This document shows, piece by piece, positions 35,055 to 46,985 of a DNA stretch of 64,000 bases. The translations under genes were made by a program, and so were the position numbers. The stretch is taken from assembly GCA_029721435.1 (NCBI GenBank), contig CM056577.1, positions 114,946,219 through 115,010,218 of the forward strand. Direction: 5' to 3'. The first letter of the stretch is position 1. Every line of letters starts with the position of its first letter. The DNA comes from Gymnothorax reevesii. Lineage: Eukaryota; Chordata; Actinopteri; Anguilliformes; Muraenidae. The notes beneath the pieces were generated by a model. That model was given only the letters and a program-made list of their open reading frames with translations. It did not search any database and was not told the origin of the DNA.

Positions 35055-35600
35055 GAAAAAAATCAACATAAACAGTCTTCATAAGGAGGTTGGCCTCATA
35101 ACCAGCGATATCAGCTTTAAACAAGCCTTAAAAGAGTCTACAAGTGCAAATTTTTACAGGAGGAATGGAGAATCTGTCTTCCAAGCGATATTCCCTCATT
35201 TGGTGTTTTGATGACGGTGACAGAGAGCACTGTCATTCCAAAATCTCCCATATGTGCTCAGTTAGTTTGAGATCTGCTGACTGGGAAGGTGGTAGCACGT
35301 GTTTAATATCATTTCCATGCTTATAAAACCAGTCAGTGACCCTCTCAACATGGTCATTCTGGAAGAGACTACTCCCAACGTGACAGGAATGCTTCATCAT
35401 AGGGTTTAACAGAAACCACATAGAGTAACTCTGCATTGATTTGCAGTGTCCCCTCCATCTTTACATGAACCTAAACCAAACCAAAGCATAACCATGCCAG
35501 GAAAATTATCAGAAGCATCAGTATTTGCTATGTTTGTCCACACACATATGTATTCAGGTTTTAACTTCCACCTGAGAAAACTTGCAAAGAATTGGCCTGA
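35055..35600 (-). mobile_element. Tc1/mariner relic, family F
   Basis: On the minus strand, 35233-35436 encodes FQNDHVE (a diverged second catalytic segment, usually QQDNAP), then WFYKHGNDI and [15 protein letters not shown], the third catalytic segment (usually SPDLNPIEHLWDVLE). The DNA phrase TTCCCTCATTTGGTGTTTTGATGA (35190-35213) recurs in the copy at 44885-45520, which shows the two are family members. The N-terminal half is absent. Confidence 0.8.
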
Positions 35601-35744
35601 TAGAACTATAGGGTGGTGAAATGGAGAGAAACAGTTTAGTATTAAATAAAAAAAAATACAGATAGAAACATAAAAATGAAACTGAAAATCATTTTTTGTT
35701 TACCATATTCACCTCAATAACAAGAGCAACGCAGAGCGTGGCAG

Positions 35745-35998
35745 ATGCCCCCGCCTGTATGTTGATCAAGGGCATATTGAGATGGCTGCTGTGGCGGCCA
35801 TATTAGATATCGCACGACGCTGGTTTTCGAAAGGAACCTTCCGCCAGCCACTCCCAATACGCCATTAAGAAATGGCATCAATTCGACGAGGGATTCTATA
35901 GTTATCTCACGGAAAACGAAAAGTTTACGGACGACGAATGGACTGACGGACATGGTGTCGACATAATGCCCCCTTTTCTCTTTGGAGGGCGGAGGCAT
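35745..35998 (+). mobile_element. Hairpin-ended element E3, single internal unit
   Basis: The 3' end pairs ATGCCCCC (35966-35973) with GGAGGCAT (35991-35998), one mismatch. The 5' copy is ATGCCCCCGCC (35745-35755), close to the reverse complement of the 3' arm (ATGCCTCCGCC). The internal AGATGGCTGCTGTGGCGGCCATATT matches the unit core of E1 (AAGATGGCGGCTG), and the tail has ATAGTTATCTC, GGACGACG, GGACTGACGGAC and ACATAAT before the hairpin. No protein is encoded. Confidence 0.65.
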
Positions 35999-35999
35999 A

Positions 36000-36790
36000 A
36001 AAACACGCGAATGCATCTTTACAAATGCACATTTTAGCTCAATGCATTCATGACTGAGTGTTTGGCCCCTTTAATTGCTTTTTGCATCTCCATTTCCCTT
36101 TGGATTCATGAAATTATTCTAATTGTAATGTTTTCCACCACCGATCTTGTGAATACACTGTGTGAAAATGTTTAAAATGAAGTGTCAACTACTGACAACT
36201 CTTGGAAATGAGAATCACACTTGTATGAAGCATAATGAGCCATATAAATCAAATTTGATTACGCATATGGTAGTACCTCTGAGAATTTAAGTATTTTTTG
36301 TTCGTATCCTGCAAACAAGTTTCTGGTACTTACTAATAAGAGAGGACAAGATATGAGACTTTTGAAGGTGATGCTGTTGACAGATGTTGTATGGCAGCAT
36401 TTTAACCAATCAAAACATTCCTTCAGAAGTCTTGTGCACCACTTATGCTTCAAACGACAACCGCCGCGTGAAACATGCGTGTGACGTAAAGACGTTTGCA
36501 CAGCCTAAATCCACTTATGATTTTCTCGCGTTGTATTCTGGCGCAGAAGAAATGAGAATCAAACTTTTGAAGCCTCTATCTTTCGTCTCATCCAAACAAA
36601 TGTTTAAAAATTTGGTGGGTGTGCGACAACACCGGCAACAGCAGCACTCACTTCCATTTTAGCCGCATTTATGTCCCTTTCATTACGTGGCCCGTCACCC
36701 GTCACATTGCGCTCGAAGTATTAAATTAGGCTTTAGAAGCCCAAATGAGCCAGCAGCACGAGAATTAACATTTCTCTTTTGTAAAATGAC
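36000..36790. other. No gene recognised
   Basis: AT-rich sequence without a recognised element. A CpG-containing patch at 36455-36495 stands out but no frame is convincing. Confidence 0.35.
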
Positions 36791-37250
36791 ATGGTTCACA
36801 ACAAAATGTGACACAATGAAGTGACTATCATGTCGCGGGTTCGAGCCCCATTCGTACCATACAGCAGTGGTCAGCAGCTTTTTTCAGAGTAGCGCACAAT
36901 TGGCCATCGCACTACAGGGTTTCAAATTGGGAGGGGACTGTCGGGAAAGGGAAATAAATAGCTCTGTTCGTTGCTCAAGCGCCTCCTGTTGGCCAGACGG
37001 GTGCTCGTCAGGAAGATTCTCAGCCTGTTCATGTCCGGGTATCATCCGCCCTTGTTCTGAACTTGCAAAGATTCAACCAATGAGTGTATAAGAAGCAGTG
37101 TCTGACATGCGCGTGCTTCGGAGGAGAGCCGCGAACTGTCTTCATTCTACCGAATTGCCAACAAGGGGTCGCAAACAAGCAAGCCTTCTACATACTTCAC
37201 CAATTGGGCATTCCAGATTCAAGTGGGATTGGAGATGCCAAATTAAAAAA
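36791..37250 (+). mobile_element. Possible tRNA-derived SINE
   Basis: GGGTTCGAGCC at 36838-36848 is a good pol III B box with a TTCGAGC loop; the arms are only partly paired, so it is not a tRNA gene. The downstream body (36870-37250) ends in an A-rich tail (37243-37266), consistent with a SINE. The A box upstream is weak. The assignment is tentative. Confidence 0.35.
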
Positions 37251-37266
37251 AAAAGTAAAAAAAAAT

Positions 37267-38180
37267 GACACAATAAACTGCGCTTTCAGGGTTAATTTGG
37301 TGCCCATAAAGATAATCATCTAGCACAAAGAGGTAATAGAGTTGGCCCTTAGACCATATTTACAGCACCTCTGCTCAGTGGAAACACTATAGGGAATCTA
37401 GGCTTTAGACTATACCCTTACAAGAGAAAATAGGGAGCTTGAATAGGGCAGACTTATTCAAGACCCAGACAATGTTATCCGGTTACCTACCAAACAGCAT
37501 GCTCTCTCCTTCGACAAACATCATAGTCAGACTGATGCCCTAATCGAGGCTGGTATCTTTTAGATCCCATCTCCCGCACAGCTCTTCTCAGAAGATATTT
37601 ATGAACATGACAATGACTCAAAGCACACATCCCAGTCAGGCAAGGCATGATTTAAGAAATGTGAAATGTAAGTCTTTGACTGATCCAATCAGAGCCTAGC
37701 CCTCAGTCCCATGGCAATTCGACACAGCCTGAACCTTTTCACAAGGAAAAGTGGGATAAAAGTCCAAAGAAACTTACTCAGAAAGACTTGCTGCCGCAAT
37801 AAATGCAAAAGCTGGTTCCACATCAGCATCAGTTTGGGAGGAGGCGGGGTTGGTTACATCGCATTCAGGCCATGTTTACTATTTACTTTTTCCTCCGTTG
37901 ACTTTTGCTGAGTTCGAAGGTCAAGACGGAAGAAGGGAAAATGTCTGACTTTTGGTTGTCATTTCTGGTTTTAAGCTTAAAAAGCCAGCAATTTCATTAA
38001 GGGTGAGAAGACTTTTAATATTTATGGTATGTAGATTGAGTGAGGGGTTCAGGCAAAGCAAAACAACCTGTATTTCAGTATGGGGAATGCTGAACATTTA
38101 ACAAGGGCATTGGTAGTTGAAACCTGTGGACTTGGAATAATAATCTTGCTTTTGTAAACTCTGGCTACCCCAGCAACACA
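37267..38180. other. No gene recognised
   Basis: No recognised element. Frames of 60-80 residues are within chance for this length. Confidence 0.35.
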
Positions 38181-38640
38181 CTGTGTTCGGCAGCCGGCTG
38201 GGCTTTTTTCCTAGCGACAAACAGTGCAGGAAATCAACTCGCACAAAAAGCCGCTCCAACTACTCAATCCTACTGCCTTCCATGAGGCAGCCCTGTCACC
38301 TGCAGCGCCCACGAGAGCTCACAGGAAACAGCCGCACACGAGAAGATGCGAGCAGGTCGGCCTCCTGTCTGTGTAGCAGCGCGGCCCGGGTGACCGCGTT
38401 CTTTCAGTGACGCGGCGGGACGGCGGGCGAGGAACAACGCGACCTGTGTTCCAAGGCGCCTTGTGATATGCGGTGACAGAGCGCGCTCAGTCTGCCGCAG
38501 CAGTCAGAGCAGAACAGAACAGAACAGAACAGAGGAGACACTGCAGTGGGCGGGATGGACGTCAGGAGACTGGTTTCCACTATCTGATGTTTGCCCTCTC
38601 CAAGGCTGTCAGCCACAGTAGAGACGGACAGCGCTGGTAA
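38181..38640. promoter_or_regulatory. CpG-rich patch with (AGAAC)n repeat
   Basis: 38330-38500 is rich in CpG (GCGCGGCCCGGG, CGCGGCGGGACGGCGGGCG) against an AT-rich surround. A five-unit AGAAC repeat (38511-38533) follows. CpG density of this kind marks some promoters and enhancers in fish, but no TATA box, start site or splice signal ties it to a transcript. Confidence 0.35.
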
Positions 38641-38799
38641 CAAGGGGGCTGCCACTTTCAAAGCCCTGGTTACAAATGAACGCCAGGTACATTCGGTCTT
38701 GGATATAAATTAAGTTTCACTGTAAGTTAAGTTTTAAAAACCATTAAAAAGCGAAAGCACACTTGGCTGTTAAGACTTCAGTAGGACAATCCTCGTAAA

Positions 38800-41103
38800 G
38801 ACAATGCGTGGAACATATATGCAAATAAAAAAAACAGAAACCAATGATTTCTAGATTTACTTTGACTTGTATTTCATTGCAGACCGTTTGAAGACAAGAT
38901 GTTTCATGTTTTGTCTGGTTGACTTAGAAGTATTAGAAGTATTCATGAAAGAATTTGAATAATGATGTGATTTGGAACGGCTGATGTCAGTTGGTGATTG
39001 TGATTTGGTGCAAAAGCAGCACGCAGTAAAGGCCCAGTTCTTCAAGAGCGAATATGGGCTTCATATCACCTATTGCACACAAATGTGTGAGAAAATCATT
39101 GAAAGGTTGTACTTTACGTCCCTCAAAGAAACATGGGTAGGAATTTGGACATCTGACCCTCAACAGTGCATAGCATAATTCACATATTCAAGGAATCTAA
39201 AGGAATTTCTGAACAGTAAGACGGCACTGTAGTAAGGATCAGTAAGACGGCACTGCATTAAGAACGGTCATTTATCTACACTGTAAAAAAAGATACCCCA
39301 TATCTGCTCAGTAAAATTAAGGCAACAGATTGCATGCAATAATATTAATTAAATATAATTACATTTGGAAATGAGTAAATATTAATTACATAAGGCCCTT
39401 TAGATTTATCTGTTTAGTCTGAGTAAATTTAACTACAATACCCAAAAGATTTAATTAAAACCTAAACAAAAGTATGAGTAAAATTTAAAATGCCAAAATT
39501 AGTAAGGTGTACTAAAAAAACATATTTAATTCCACAAATCACTATAACTATATTGAGTTGCTTTAATTTACATCTGGTGGATTATTCTTTTGAGTTTACT
39601 CAATGCAGTTAATTTAATCTATATATTCCATTATTGTATATGTTAAGACCTATATTTCAGGTGAGAATACCAAGAAATAACTCACCTACGGTAGGTAAGG
39701 AAAATATCATGCTATAACGTTACTGCGTATTTTGTAGTGTAATATGCGCATAAATGTAATATTGTGTTGTTATTTAGCTGATACGAGTCTCCTTACCCTT
39801 GTCAGCCGGGTTAAACAGGAGAGTAGAGTGCAGGAAGGGAAGCGCTCGCAATTTGCATAATTCGTTTGCCTGTCGCATCCAATCCGGGAACAGGAAGTGC
39901 TTGTCAGTTAAAAACTAACTGATTCCATTAATTTGGATTAATTCAATATTTTGTCTATGTAGAATTACATGAATAAAAAGCTTTTGTTTTATTTTAACAG
40001 AATAAGCTCATGTTATTCCAAACATTTTTATTTGAAATTTATTTAAATAATAACTACAAAATCAAGGACACATTTATATTGGATATATTTGACCAAATAC
40101 ACTAATTAAAATCGGCAGGACCACAGAATCATTTTTTTACAGTGTATATGTGATATAACCACATGGGCTTAAGAAAACCATTGCCGAGTACTACAATGCG
40201 TAATTACACTCCCTAATGTCAGTTCAAACGTTACTGGGCAAAAAAGGCAGCCTTATGTTCAGTGTCCAGAAGGACTGTCAACTTCTCTGGCTCATAGCCA
40301 TCTGTGATTGACCACCACATATTGTAAACAAGCACTGAGGTCAGAAAAATCCAAATTCAAGTCTTTATTAGAAGAAATGGATGCTGTATTCCCTGATTTA
40401 ATGGATAAAGGGACTATGCAGACTTCTACCAGCAGCAATTCCAAAAGTGATGCTCTGTCAAGGTACGGGGCTGCGTCAGTGCCCTTGGCAAGGGTAATTC
40501 GCATTCCTGTGTGAGCGCACCATCAATGCTGAAATGTCTACTGAGATTTTTAAGCAACATATGCTGCCTTAAGGACAACATCTTTTCCAGGAACACCAAT
40601 GCTTACTTCAATAAGACAACACTAAATAGCATACTGGTTTATAAAGGCACTGCAGTATATGAGGAGGGGCTGAGTGCTGCACTGGGCTGCCAGCAGATGT
40701 GATTCATCCCCAAAAGGGAATGTGTGGCACATTTTGAAATGCTAGACCCTGTACTATCGTACACCTTAAGACTCATTGGCTGGAAGAATGGGAGAATATT
40801 ACAGCTGAATTGCAACACTTAATCAGCAAGGTGTCCTCTGTCCATAAATATGAATGTGTTATGAAAAGGAATCGCAGCATTCAAAGTGGCAAATACTTTC
40901 TTGAAAGTATATCCGAGGAATTAAAAAAAGTGTTAATTTAAGAAAATCACAAAAACTTCATGCAGTGGCTGAAAAAATAAAGTGCTATGGTATCATTTCC
41001 AATGTTATACAGTTTAAAAAAAAAACTTTAAAAATCACTGCTTTCATTTCTAGTTTTAATTTAACATACAGTCCAATCTTTTTTTATGATTTGGGTTTCT
41101 ATA
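38800..41103 (+). mobile_element. Tc1/mariner element, family D, split by a TA-flanked insertion
   Basis: The left repeat carries GACTTGTATTTCATTGCAGACC (38861-38882) and TTTCATGTTTTGTCTGG; the right repeat has AATCACTGCTTTCATTTC and ATGATTTGGGTTTC near 41085-41102. In between, plus-strand transposase pieces can be followed: GTGCATAGCATAATTCACATATTCAAGGAATC (39168 on), ATAACCACATGGGCTTAAG (40155 on), AGAAGAAATGGATGCTGTATT (40371 on), GCAACATATGCTGCCTT (40554 on) and CAATAAGACAACACT (40608 on, a ruined second catalytic segment). Frameshifts are frequent. An 866-bp element interrupts it at 39279-40144. Small local duplications occur at 39220-39260. Confidence 0.82.
39279..40144. mobile_element. 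866-bp TA-flanked element nested in Tc1, CACTGTAAAAAA ends
   Basis: The ends CACTGTAAAAAAAGAT and ATCATTTTTTTACAGTG are near-perfect inverted repeats with TA on both sides (39277-39278, 40145-40146). Removing the element and one TA gives ATTTATCTATATGTGATATAACC, which fits the Tc1 gene sequence with no length change. The interior is AT-rich with a G+C-richer middle (about 39790-39900) and no protein homology. TA duplication suggests a Tc1/mariner-type mobilisation, but the A-rich terminus is unusual. Confidence 0.85.
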
Positions 41104-42206
41104 AAAATGGTTGTTATTCCAGCAAGGTTCATTCAAAATTTTTGACAAAAGCCCCAAATTTAACCACTTTGTGCAGATATTGACGCCGGAGTCCATAAAT
41201 TCCGAAATTTAATTCCTAAATAATTTTGTAATTGAATTTTCAAATGTCTTGCTTCACTGGAATCACTTTCCAGAGTTTCTCTGACACTAATCCTGAGTTA
41301 TAAAGCCTAAATAGGCTCATGCATAACAGGAAAAAATTGGCATTATTTGTATTTTGTCCATTAAGCCAAAAATCTATGCGTCAAACACATCTTTACTGTT
41401 CAATTTCAGATCCTTAGAACAGGGCATGAAAAATGAGAAAATACAACACATGCCCTCCCTCCACCAACAGAATGATCCATAGCACCGAAGCTCGTTTCAA
41501 GAGTGAGGTGGAGCATGCGGGCTGATTAGCTTTTCCGCTAAGAGCTCCACTGGGGATCTTCTAGAGTCCCGAGTTGAGCCAGTGTTTGAGGCTCCCTTCC
41601 ATCCACTGTGAGCTGTCAAAGGCCACACCTTCATCCATCACACTCTCCGCACTTTACAGAATTTTACACAGCTTGGCGACGGCGGTGCGGTCGTAACGAC
41701 TCACACACCATGCTGCGTTTTCATGCCATCTGTTCACAGAGGACTAAACGGACCAGCTCCTCTCCATCTCTCGCCATTCACTCCAACGCGCTCTCACGCC
41801 TTGAGGCAGGTACAAATGCCGTCTGCTAAGACCAGAGTGATAATGAATCACCTTCTTTGGGCGAATGCCGAGAGACCTCCAGAGGAATGGCGACATTGAC
41901 CCCGCCCACCAAGTGCCTGCCAGTTATTAAGGGAAGAAACTAGTCTGCCGCACTGCTGCAGGAGAGGACCACAGTTCAGAAGGGACGACTCGCACCATAT
42001 ACTCCCTCATATATTTGCACCTGGCTATTTCGCTTGAGAGAAAATGTATGGCACTGCAGCCCATAAAACACCAAAATACATGGCGATGCTTAGATTTACA
42101 CCCTTGGACATAAGGACGCAATCACATAAATGAAAACACAAAATCATAGACTCTCATGAGTTTGCAAGCCAAAGACACATGTATATGCAGGCACAAATAG
42201 GCATGT
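41104..42206. other. No gene recognised
   Basis: 41440-41900 is moderately G+C-rich and repeat-free. No exon-like frame was found. Confidence 0.35.
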
Positions 42207-42229
42207 ACACACACACACACACACACGCA

Positions 42230-42281
<52 letters not shown>
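42207..42281 (+). repeat. (CA)n and (CACG)n microsatellite
   Basis: CA run, then six or so GCAC units, then a long CA run. It abuts the MITE at 42288. Confidence 0.95.
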
Positions 42282-42285
<4 letters not shown>

Positions 42286-42287
42286 TT

Positions 42288-42641
42288 AAAGGAGCTGTGT
42301 CACGATCACTGAGCTTGCTCAGAGCATATATCCTAAGAAAGTCATTCTACTAGACTGCAGGTCATAATCTGATTCCATCTTTGCCAATCAGTCTTCATTT
42401 TGCATTGTATTTAGTTACTCCAGTATCCTGCTTTTTATATTAAGGAGGTTCCTGTGGAAATTTCAGTATTCAAAGTGCTATTTTAAGCTTTAGCCAAGGG
42501 ATATAAAGAATATAAGCTGGTTTCCATTGCCAATAATCATAGAAAAAGAAAAATACTGTCTAGATATTGACTTGCAGTAGAGCAGATTTACTTTGTTCAA
42601 AGTTATGAGAATGTACAGTAATCGTAACACAGCTCCTTTGA
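42288..42641. mobile_element. MITE R, copy 1: intact, ~85-bp inverted ends
   Basis: AAAGGAGCTGTGTCACGATC at the left is mirrored by TAATCGTAACACAGCTCCTTT at the right; the arms can be followed for about 85 bp (to the CTGCAGGTCA and TGACTTGCAG phrases). The 354-bp copy has no protein. It is inverted relative to copy 2 at 51236-51801. Its phrase CTATTTTAAGCTTTAGCCAAG (about 42480-42500) is the uninterrupted target of the hAT MITE that sits in copy 2. Confidence 0.85.
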
Positions 42642-44770
42642 CAGTAATGTAAACATTCTCTATGAATTTACCAGAGTGCAGACGATGGTAGTGTGAGGTA
42701 CAGTTCAGGAACTACGCACGAGAGAGTAATCCAAAAAACGTATGCCTTTAATGGAGTCCGAGTCAAAGCCAAAAAACACAAGAAATGCCAAGCCACAATA
42801 CGAAATCCAAAAACAGTGTCGACTAGACAGGCAGGGGTCAGAACCAGGAAGACAGATGAGCGGAGGTACAAAAACGATAGGCAAAAAGTCGTAGTCGATG
42901 GACAAAGCCAAGAGTCACACAGGGCATCCAAACACAGAAATCGTGGTCATACAAAAATGGGTCGAAATCCAGAAAGACAAAAACAATACAAAAAGGGCAA
43001 TAGCAAAAATCGAAGTCGGACAAACCAGTAGAGGAAAAACAACACTCAATGGCATACAAAGCGTTCTGCACAAAGAAATATTGATCAACGTTCTGACAAG
43101 AGCTGTGAGTGAAATGACTGCTTAAATACACATAGGGGAAGTCACATGCTACAAAGAGGAAGCAGGTGAATTGGATCAGACTAATTACAAAGGAATGAAC
43201 ATGAGGAAGTTCCTGATTACAAGAAATTGGCAAAAGCCAAAAATGTGGACAGGGATCACAGAGACAGCCTACTGACAAACATACGGCTCCGGTTAGGGAG
43301 TTCTACCATGCGCAGAGTGAGAGGCAAAACAGTCATGAGCCAGGTGCAGAAAATCTGCTGAAATACAGCGAAGTAAATTGAGTGAAGGTAAGGGGCGAAG
43401 ACTAGAGCAGAGCGAGTGCTGAGAGCTTGTTAGTTAATTAGTAGAGTGCAGCTATACAATCCCTAGTGCTTGTTAGTAAGTTAGTACTATAAACAATGCT
43501 AGTCTTGGTTAGTAAGTTTAACTGAAAGAACAAACTGTTAGTATTGTTAGTAAATTAGAAAAGCAAGCTGAAGGAAGTAAACGAGATTGGAAGGAATTGT
43601 TAAAATCCCAGAAACCATGAAATCACCCGAAAGTGTGGCACACAATACTGGGGCAGTGGGCAATCAGATGACAAAAGACCAGACAGGGGGAGACAAAGTG
43701 CAATGCATGGTATGAGACAAAACATATATATATATATATATATATGAATATAACTGAGGGAATGGACTATGGGAGAATATGCAGGAATAAACAGGAACAA
43801 AACATGGCATGGATCAAGACATGGCAAAACATGAATAGAACAAGGCAGAATCATAACAGGTAGTTTGAGTTTATCTCCATAATGATTATGATTTTTCCAG
43901 TAATTCTAATATTTTTAGAGCATCTCTAGTCGGCAGGGCCAATAATTACGGACCCCACTTTATAGGCTGACAGAAATCAGCATCCACACATATACACACA
44001 TGCACATACACAAATTGTTAGGCTTGAACACTAAAACTTGCACACATACACAAACATGACACCCACACATGCGCCCGTACGCACACGCACCCCAATAGCG
44101 CTCTCACAAGTGCACATGCAGGAAAATGCTCAGAAACCAGCGCGCGCACACACGCAGACACACACGCGCAGCGCCGTCCCAATATGTCTCTTCAACCCTG
44201 TCGCAAACACAGTCCCCTCTAATCACTTGTCACCACCCGCAGGGAAATAGGGAGGATCGACATTGCAGTAAGGCGCACAAGGTTAATGTACAGTCGCAGC
44301 TTATGTTCGAAAAGAAACGGGTAAAGCTTCCTAATAAACGTAAGCTGAAATAAAACAGTTTAAAGCTCAGCACTAAATTCATCATTGCTTCATAATACTC
44401 CCATACTGAATGCCAAAAGAAGCCTGGGCGATAAAGATGCAAAGCACAGTATTTCACCAGTCATATTCCCAGATTTCACACAGCTGTAGCTGTGCATGCA
44501 CTTTATGCAGCTAAAGGAGGAAAAGTCGGCAGGGCAAACTGAATATTCTGACGCTTCTGCAGCAAAATCCGTTGGCCCAAACACAAGTAAGAGGAAATCT
44601 CCAGATCCCTCCCGCAAGTGCAAGACTGCCTTACACTTCAGTCCCAGAGGGAGAACTCAAATACCGGGTGAACTCTCTTATTACTCAATACTCACTGCTT
44701 CAGTCACATTATCTCACTTCTCACTCCGGCATTGACTCTTCTGCCGACGGAGTCCCTGCAGCCACTTATG
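42642..44770. other. No gene recognised; A-rich interspersed sequence
   Basis: 42690-43260 and 43600-43860 are rich in AAAA, ACAAG and GACA phrases of a kind seen in the flanks of fish retrotransposons, but no long terminal repeat, primer site or polymerase could be shown. An AT run lies at 43722-43745 and CA-rich clusters at 43980-44170. Confidence 0.35.
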
Positions 44771-44840
44771 AACACACACACACGCGCGCGCGCCCACACA
44801 CACACGCATGCGCGCCCACACACACGCACACACACACACA

Positions 44841-44884
<44 letters not shown>
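44771..44884 (+). repeat. (CA)n microsatellite with CGCG interruptions
   Basis: Over 100 bp of CA-rich repeat, abutting a Tc1 relic. Histidine/threonine-rich frames here are artefacts. Confidence 0.95.
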
Positions 44885-44886
<2 letters not shown>

Positions 44887-45520
44887 TGGCAAATTAATGG
44901 AAAAATGAACATAAACGGTCTCAGTAAGGTGCTGCCAGACCAGCTTTAAACACGTTGGCGTGGAGTCTTCAAGTGTAAAACCCTACTGCAGGGATGGAGT
45001 ACCTTTCAGCCAAGAGGTAGTCCCTCATTTGGGGTTTTGATGATGGTGATGGAGAGTTTTGTCAAACACATTGTTCCAAAATCTCCCATCCGAGTTGAGT
45101 TGGTTTGACCTGCGGTGACTATGAAAGCAGTGGCATGTGCTCTGGATCATTTTCTTTCTCATAAACTTATTAAGTGACCCCTAGTGCCCTGTGAGGCCAG
45201 GGCCGCTGTCATCCTGGAACTGACCACTCCCATCATGGTAGGACAACTTCATCATAGGATATTAAGGTGATCATACAGAATAACTCTGCACTGACTTGCA
45301 GTGACTCTTCTGACTTTAAGGGGACCAGTGGACCAAAACCATACCAGGTCAATGAACAGAAGCATTTGCATTCGTTTTCGTGCAGAGCATCTTCATTCGT
45401 GCAAAGGTTTTTTCCTTTAATTGGTCACCCATTTGCACCTTCCACACGCAGTATAAAAAATGCTTAAAAATTCATTAAGTGTGTGAAATGTGGGGGGTGG
45501 TCAAATCACTGGAAACACTG
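44885..45520 (-). mobile_element. Tc1/mariner relic, family F, second copy
   Basis: ATGAACATAAACGGTCTCAG, TCCCTCATTTGGGGTTTTGATG, CAAAATCTCCCATCCGAGTTG, CATCCTGGAACTGACCACTCC and CTTCATCATAGGATATTAAGG match 35055-35600 in the same order and orientation. The catalytic frames are more decayed than in that copy. The far end at about 45520 is approximate. Confidence 0.7.
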
Positions 45521-46689
45521 CCATATCCACCTGCCTTGTCGAACCGATCACATACCGGTTTTTGATACGCTGTGCTTTTCTCCACCTATTCCGTAATTTT
45601 CTAGTTTTTATGCCCGGCACACCTGCAGACTGAGTTCCAACTATTTGGCCCTTTGTTAACATCTACATCTTGCATCACAGACTTGCCAAGAGAACTGCTG
45701 CTAGTAAGACCACTTTGAAGCAGAGAAATGCTGATTAGCATTCATACGACTACGAATTGCCACTGTCAATACATTTACAATTGCGCTTGAGATGCTTAGA
45801 AGCCATTTTATGGGGCGCTTGAGATATATTGTCCACCCCTCATTTATCCTGTACAACAGCTTATGATCGAGAGACAGTTTCTTTGAGCTTGGCATTCCCT
45901 CTTCCCGCTTTTTAGCACCGAAGCACCTGCCCCTCAAACGGCCTCGACACACGGCCTTGTTTTTGCTATCCTGCACCTGTCTGCCACCAAATTTCTCGCC
46001 ATTACCCAGATAAACTCCCACCCACCGGTCCAGACAGCCGTGGGATTGAATAACAGACCGTCCCTCTACAGGTGGAGACCGAGAACAGCTGAGCCTGAAC
46101 GGCAGCTCCGAACTCTATCTCAATTAGCACGGCTTACAGAAGAAGATAGCTGAAAATTACCAGTGAGTGCAGCAGTGGGGCTTCTTATCTGTAATAAAGT
46201 GGATTTAAATTTTTTCCCTCCTTTTTTTGAATAAAAGTTATTTATGGCTTTTGTTACAGTTAGCAGTAATGCGGCAGCCAGCTAGATTAAATGGAACACA
46301 ATTAAGTCCAGAATAAAATGAGCAGAAATGCTCGGCAGGCTATATTTGTGTTGTTGGGGTTTTTTGTGAACCATATTAGGCTGACAATTAGCTGTCAAAT
46401 TTAGTTTTTCTCTTCATTTTTGAATAAAGTACATGTAGAAGTAATGAATGCGTGCTCAATCTCTCACTAAAAAAAAAAATGTTATCACAGTTGCTGCAAC
46501 AAAAGAGATGGCAGCTGTGGTTTCTTACAAGCCAGACCAAACCAATGAAACCCACTGAATTTGCTCAGTCCAACAAAACTTCAACTCAGAGTGCCAGACA
46601 TTAGAACTGGCAGGAAAACGGTGTCAATTTTCAACTCGTAAAGAAAACAGTGTTCCAATGCAATACCACCAGAGTTCAATAGTATGTGA
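45521..46689. other. No gene recognised
   Basis: Mixed composition. The 106-residue minus-strand frame at 45701-46021 has no recognisable domain. Confidence 0.35.
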
Positions 46690-46985
46690 TGTGACAGATA
46701 CGGTGCTCTAACTTCACCTAAACCAAACTGACACTCGAACACAGCCTCTCAAAAATAACTTGGTACACTACTCTAGCCCAGCTTACTGTATCCCAAATTC
46801 ACAGAGTACAATACTACAACGCAGCCTCAAAAAAACTGATAGAGTACAGTACTCTAACCCAGCTTACCTCAAACTGAAATAGTACAATACTATAACACAG
46901 CCTCACCAAAACTGAGTACACTACTCTAACCGAGCCTACTCCAAACTGACAGATTGCACTGCTCTAAGTCAGGGTGAGCAAGTCA
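46690..46985 (+). repeat. Diverged minisatellite, ~40-bp unit
   Basis: At least six units share the order CAAACTGA, AGAGTACA(A/C)TACTCTAAC, CCAGCTTAC or CACAGCCTC. Examples begin at about 46723, 46783, 46830, 46875, 46905 and 46940. A separate block with the same phrases lies at 47765-47875. The units are too diverged and the spacing too irregular for a CRISPR-like array. No coding. Confidence 0.65.

Noticed and set aside
36830..36860. tRNA gene
   Set aside because: Only a B box and a TTCGAGC loop are present; acceptor, D and anticodon arms cannot be formed, so a SINE relic is more likely.
42690..43860. LTR retrotransposon
   Set aside because: The composition is reminiscent of retrotransposon flanks, but no pair of long direct repeats, primer-binding site or polymerase frame was found.
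44572..44949. 125-codon plus-strand frame
   Set aside because: Most of it translates the CA microsatellite at 44771-44884.
46690..46985. CRISPR-like array
   Set aside because: Units are diverged, have no conserved repeat with unique spacers, and the genome is eukaryotic.
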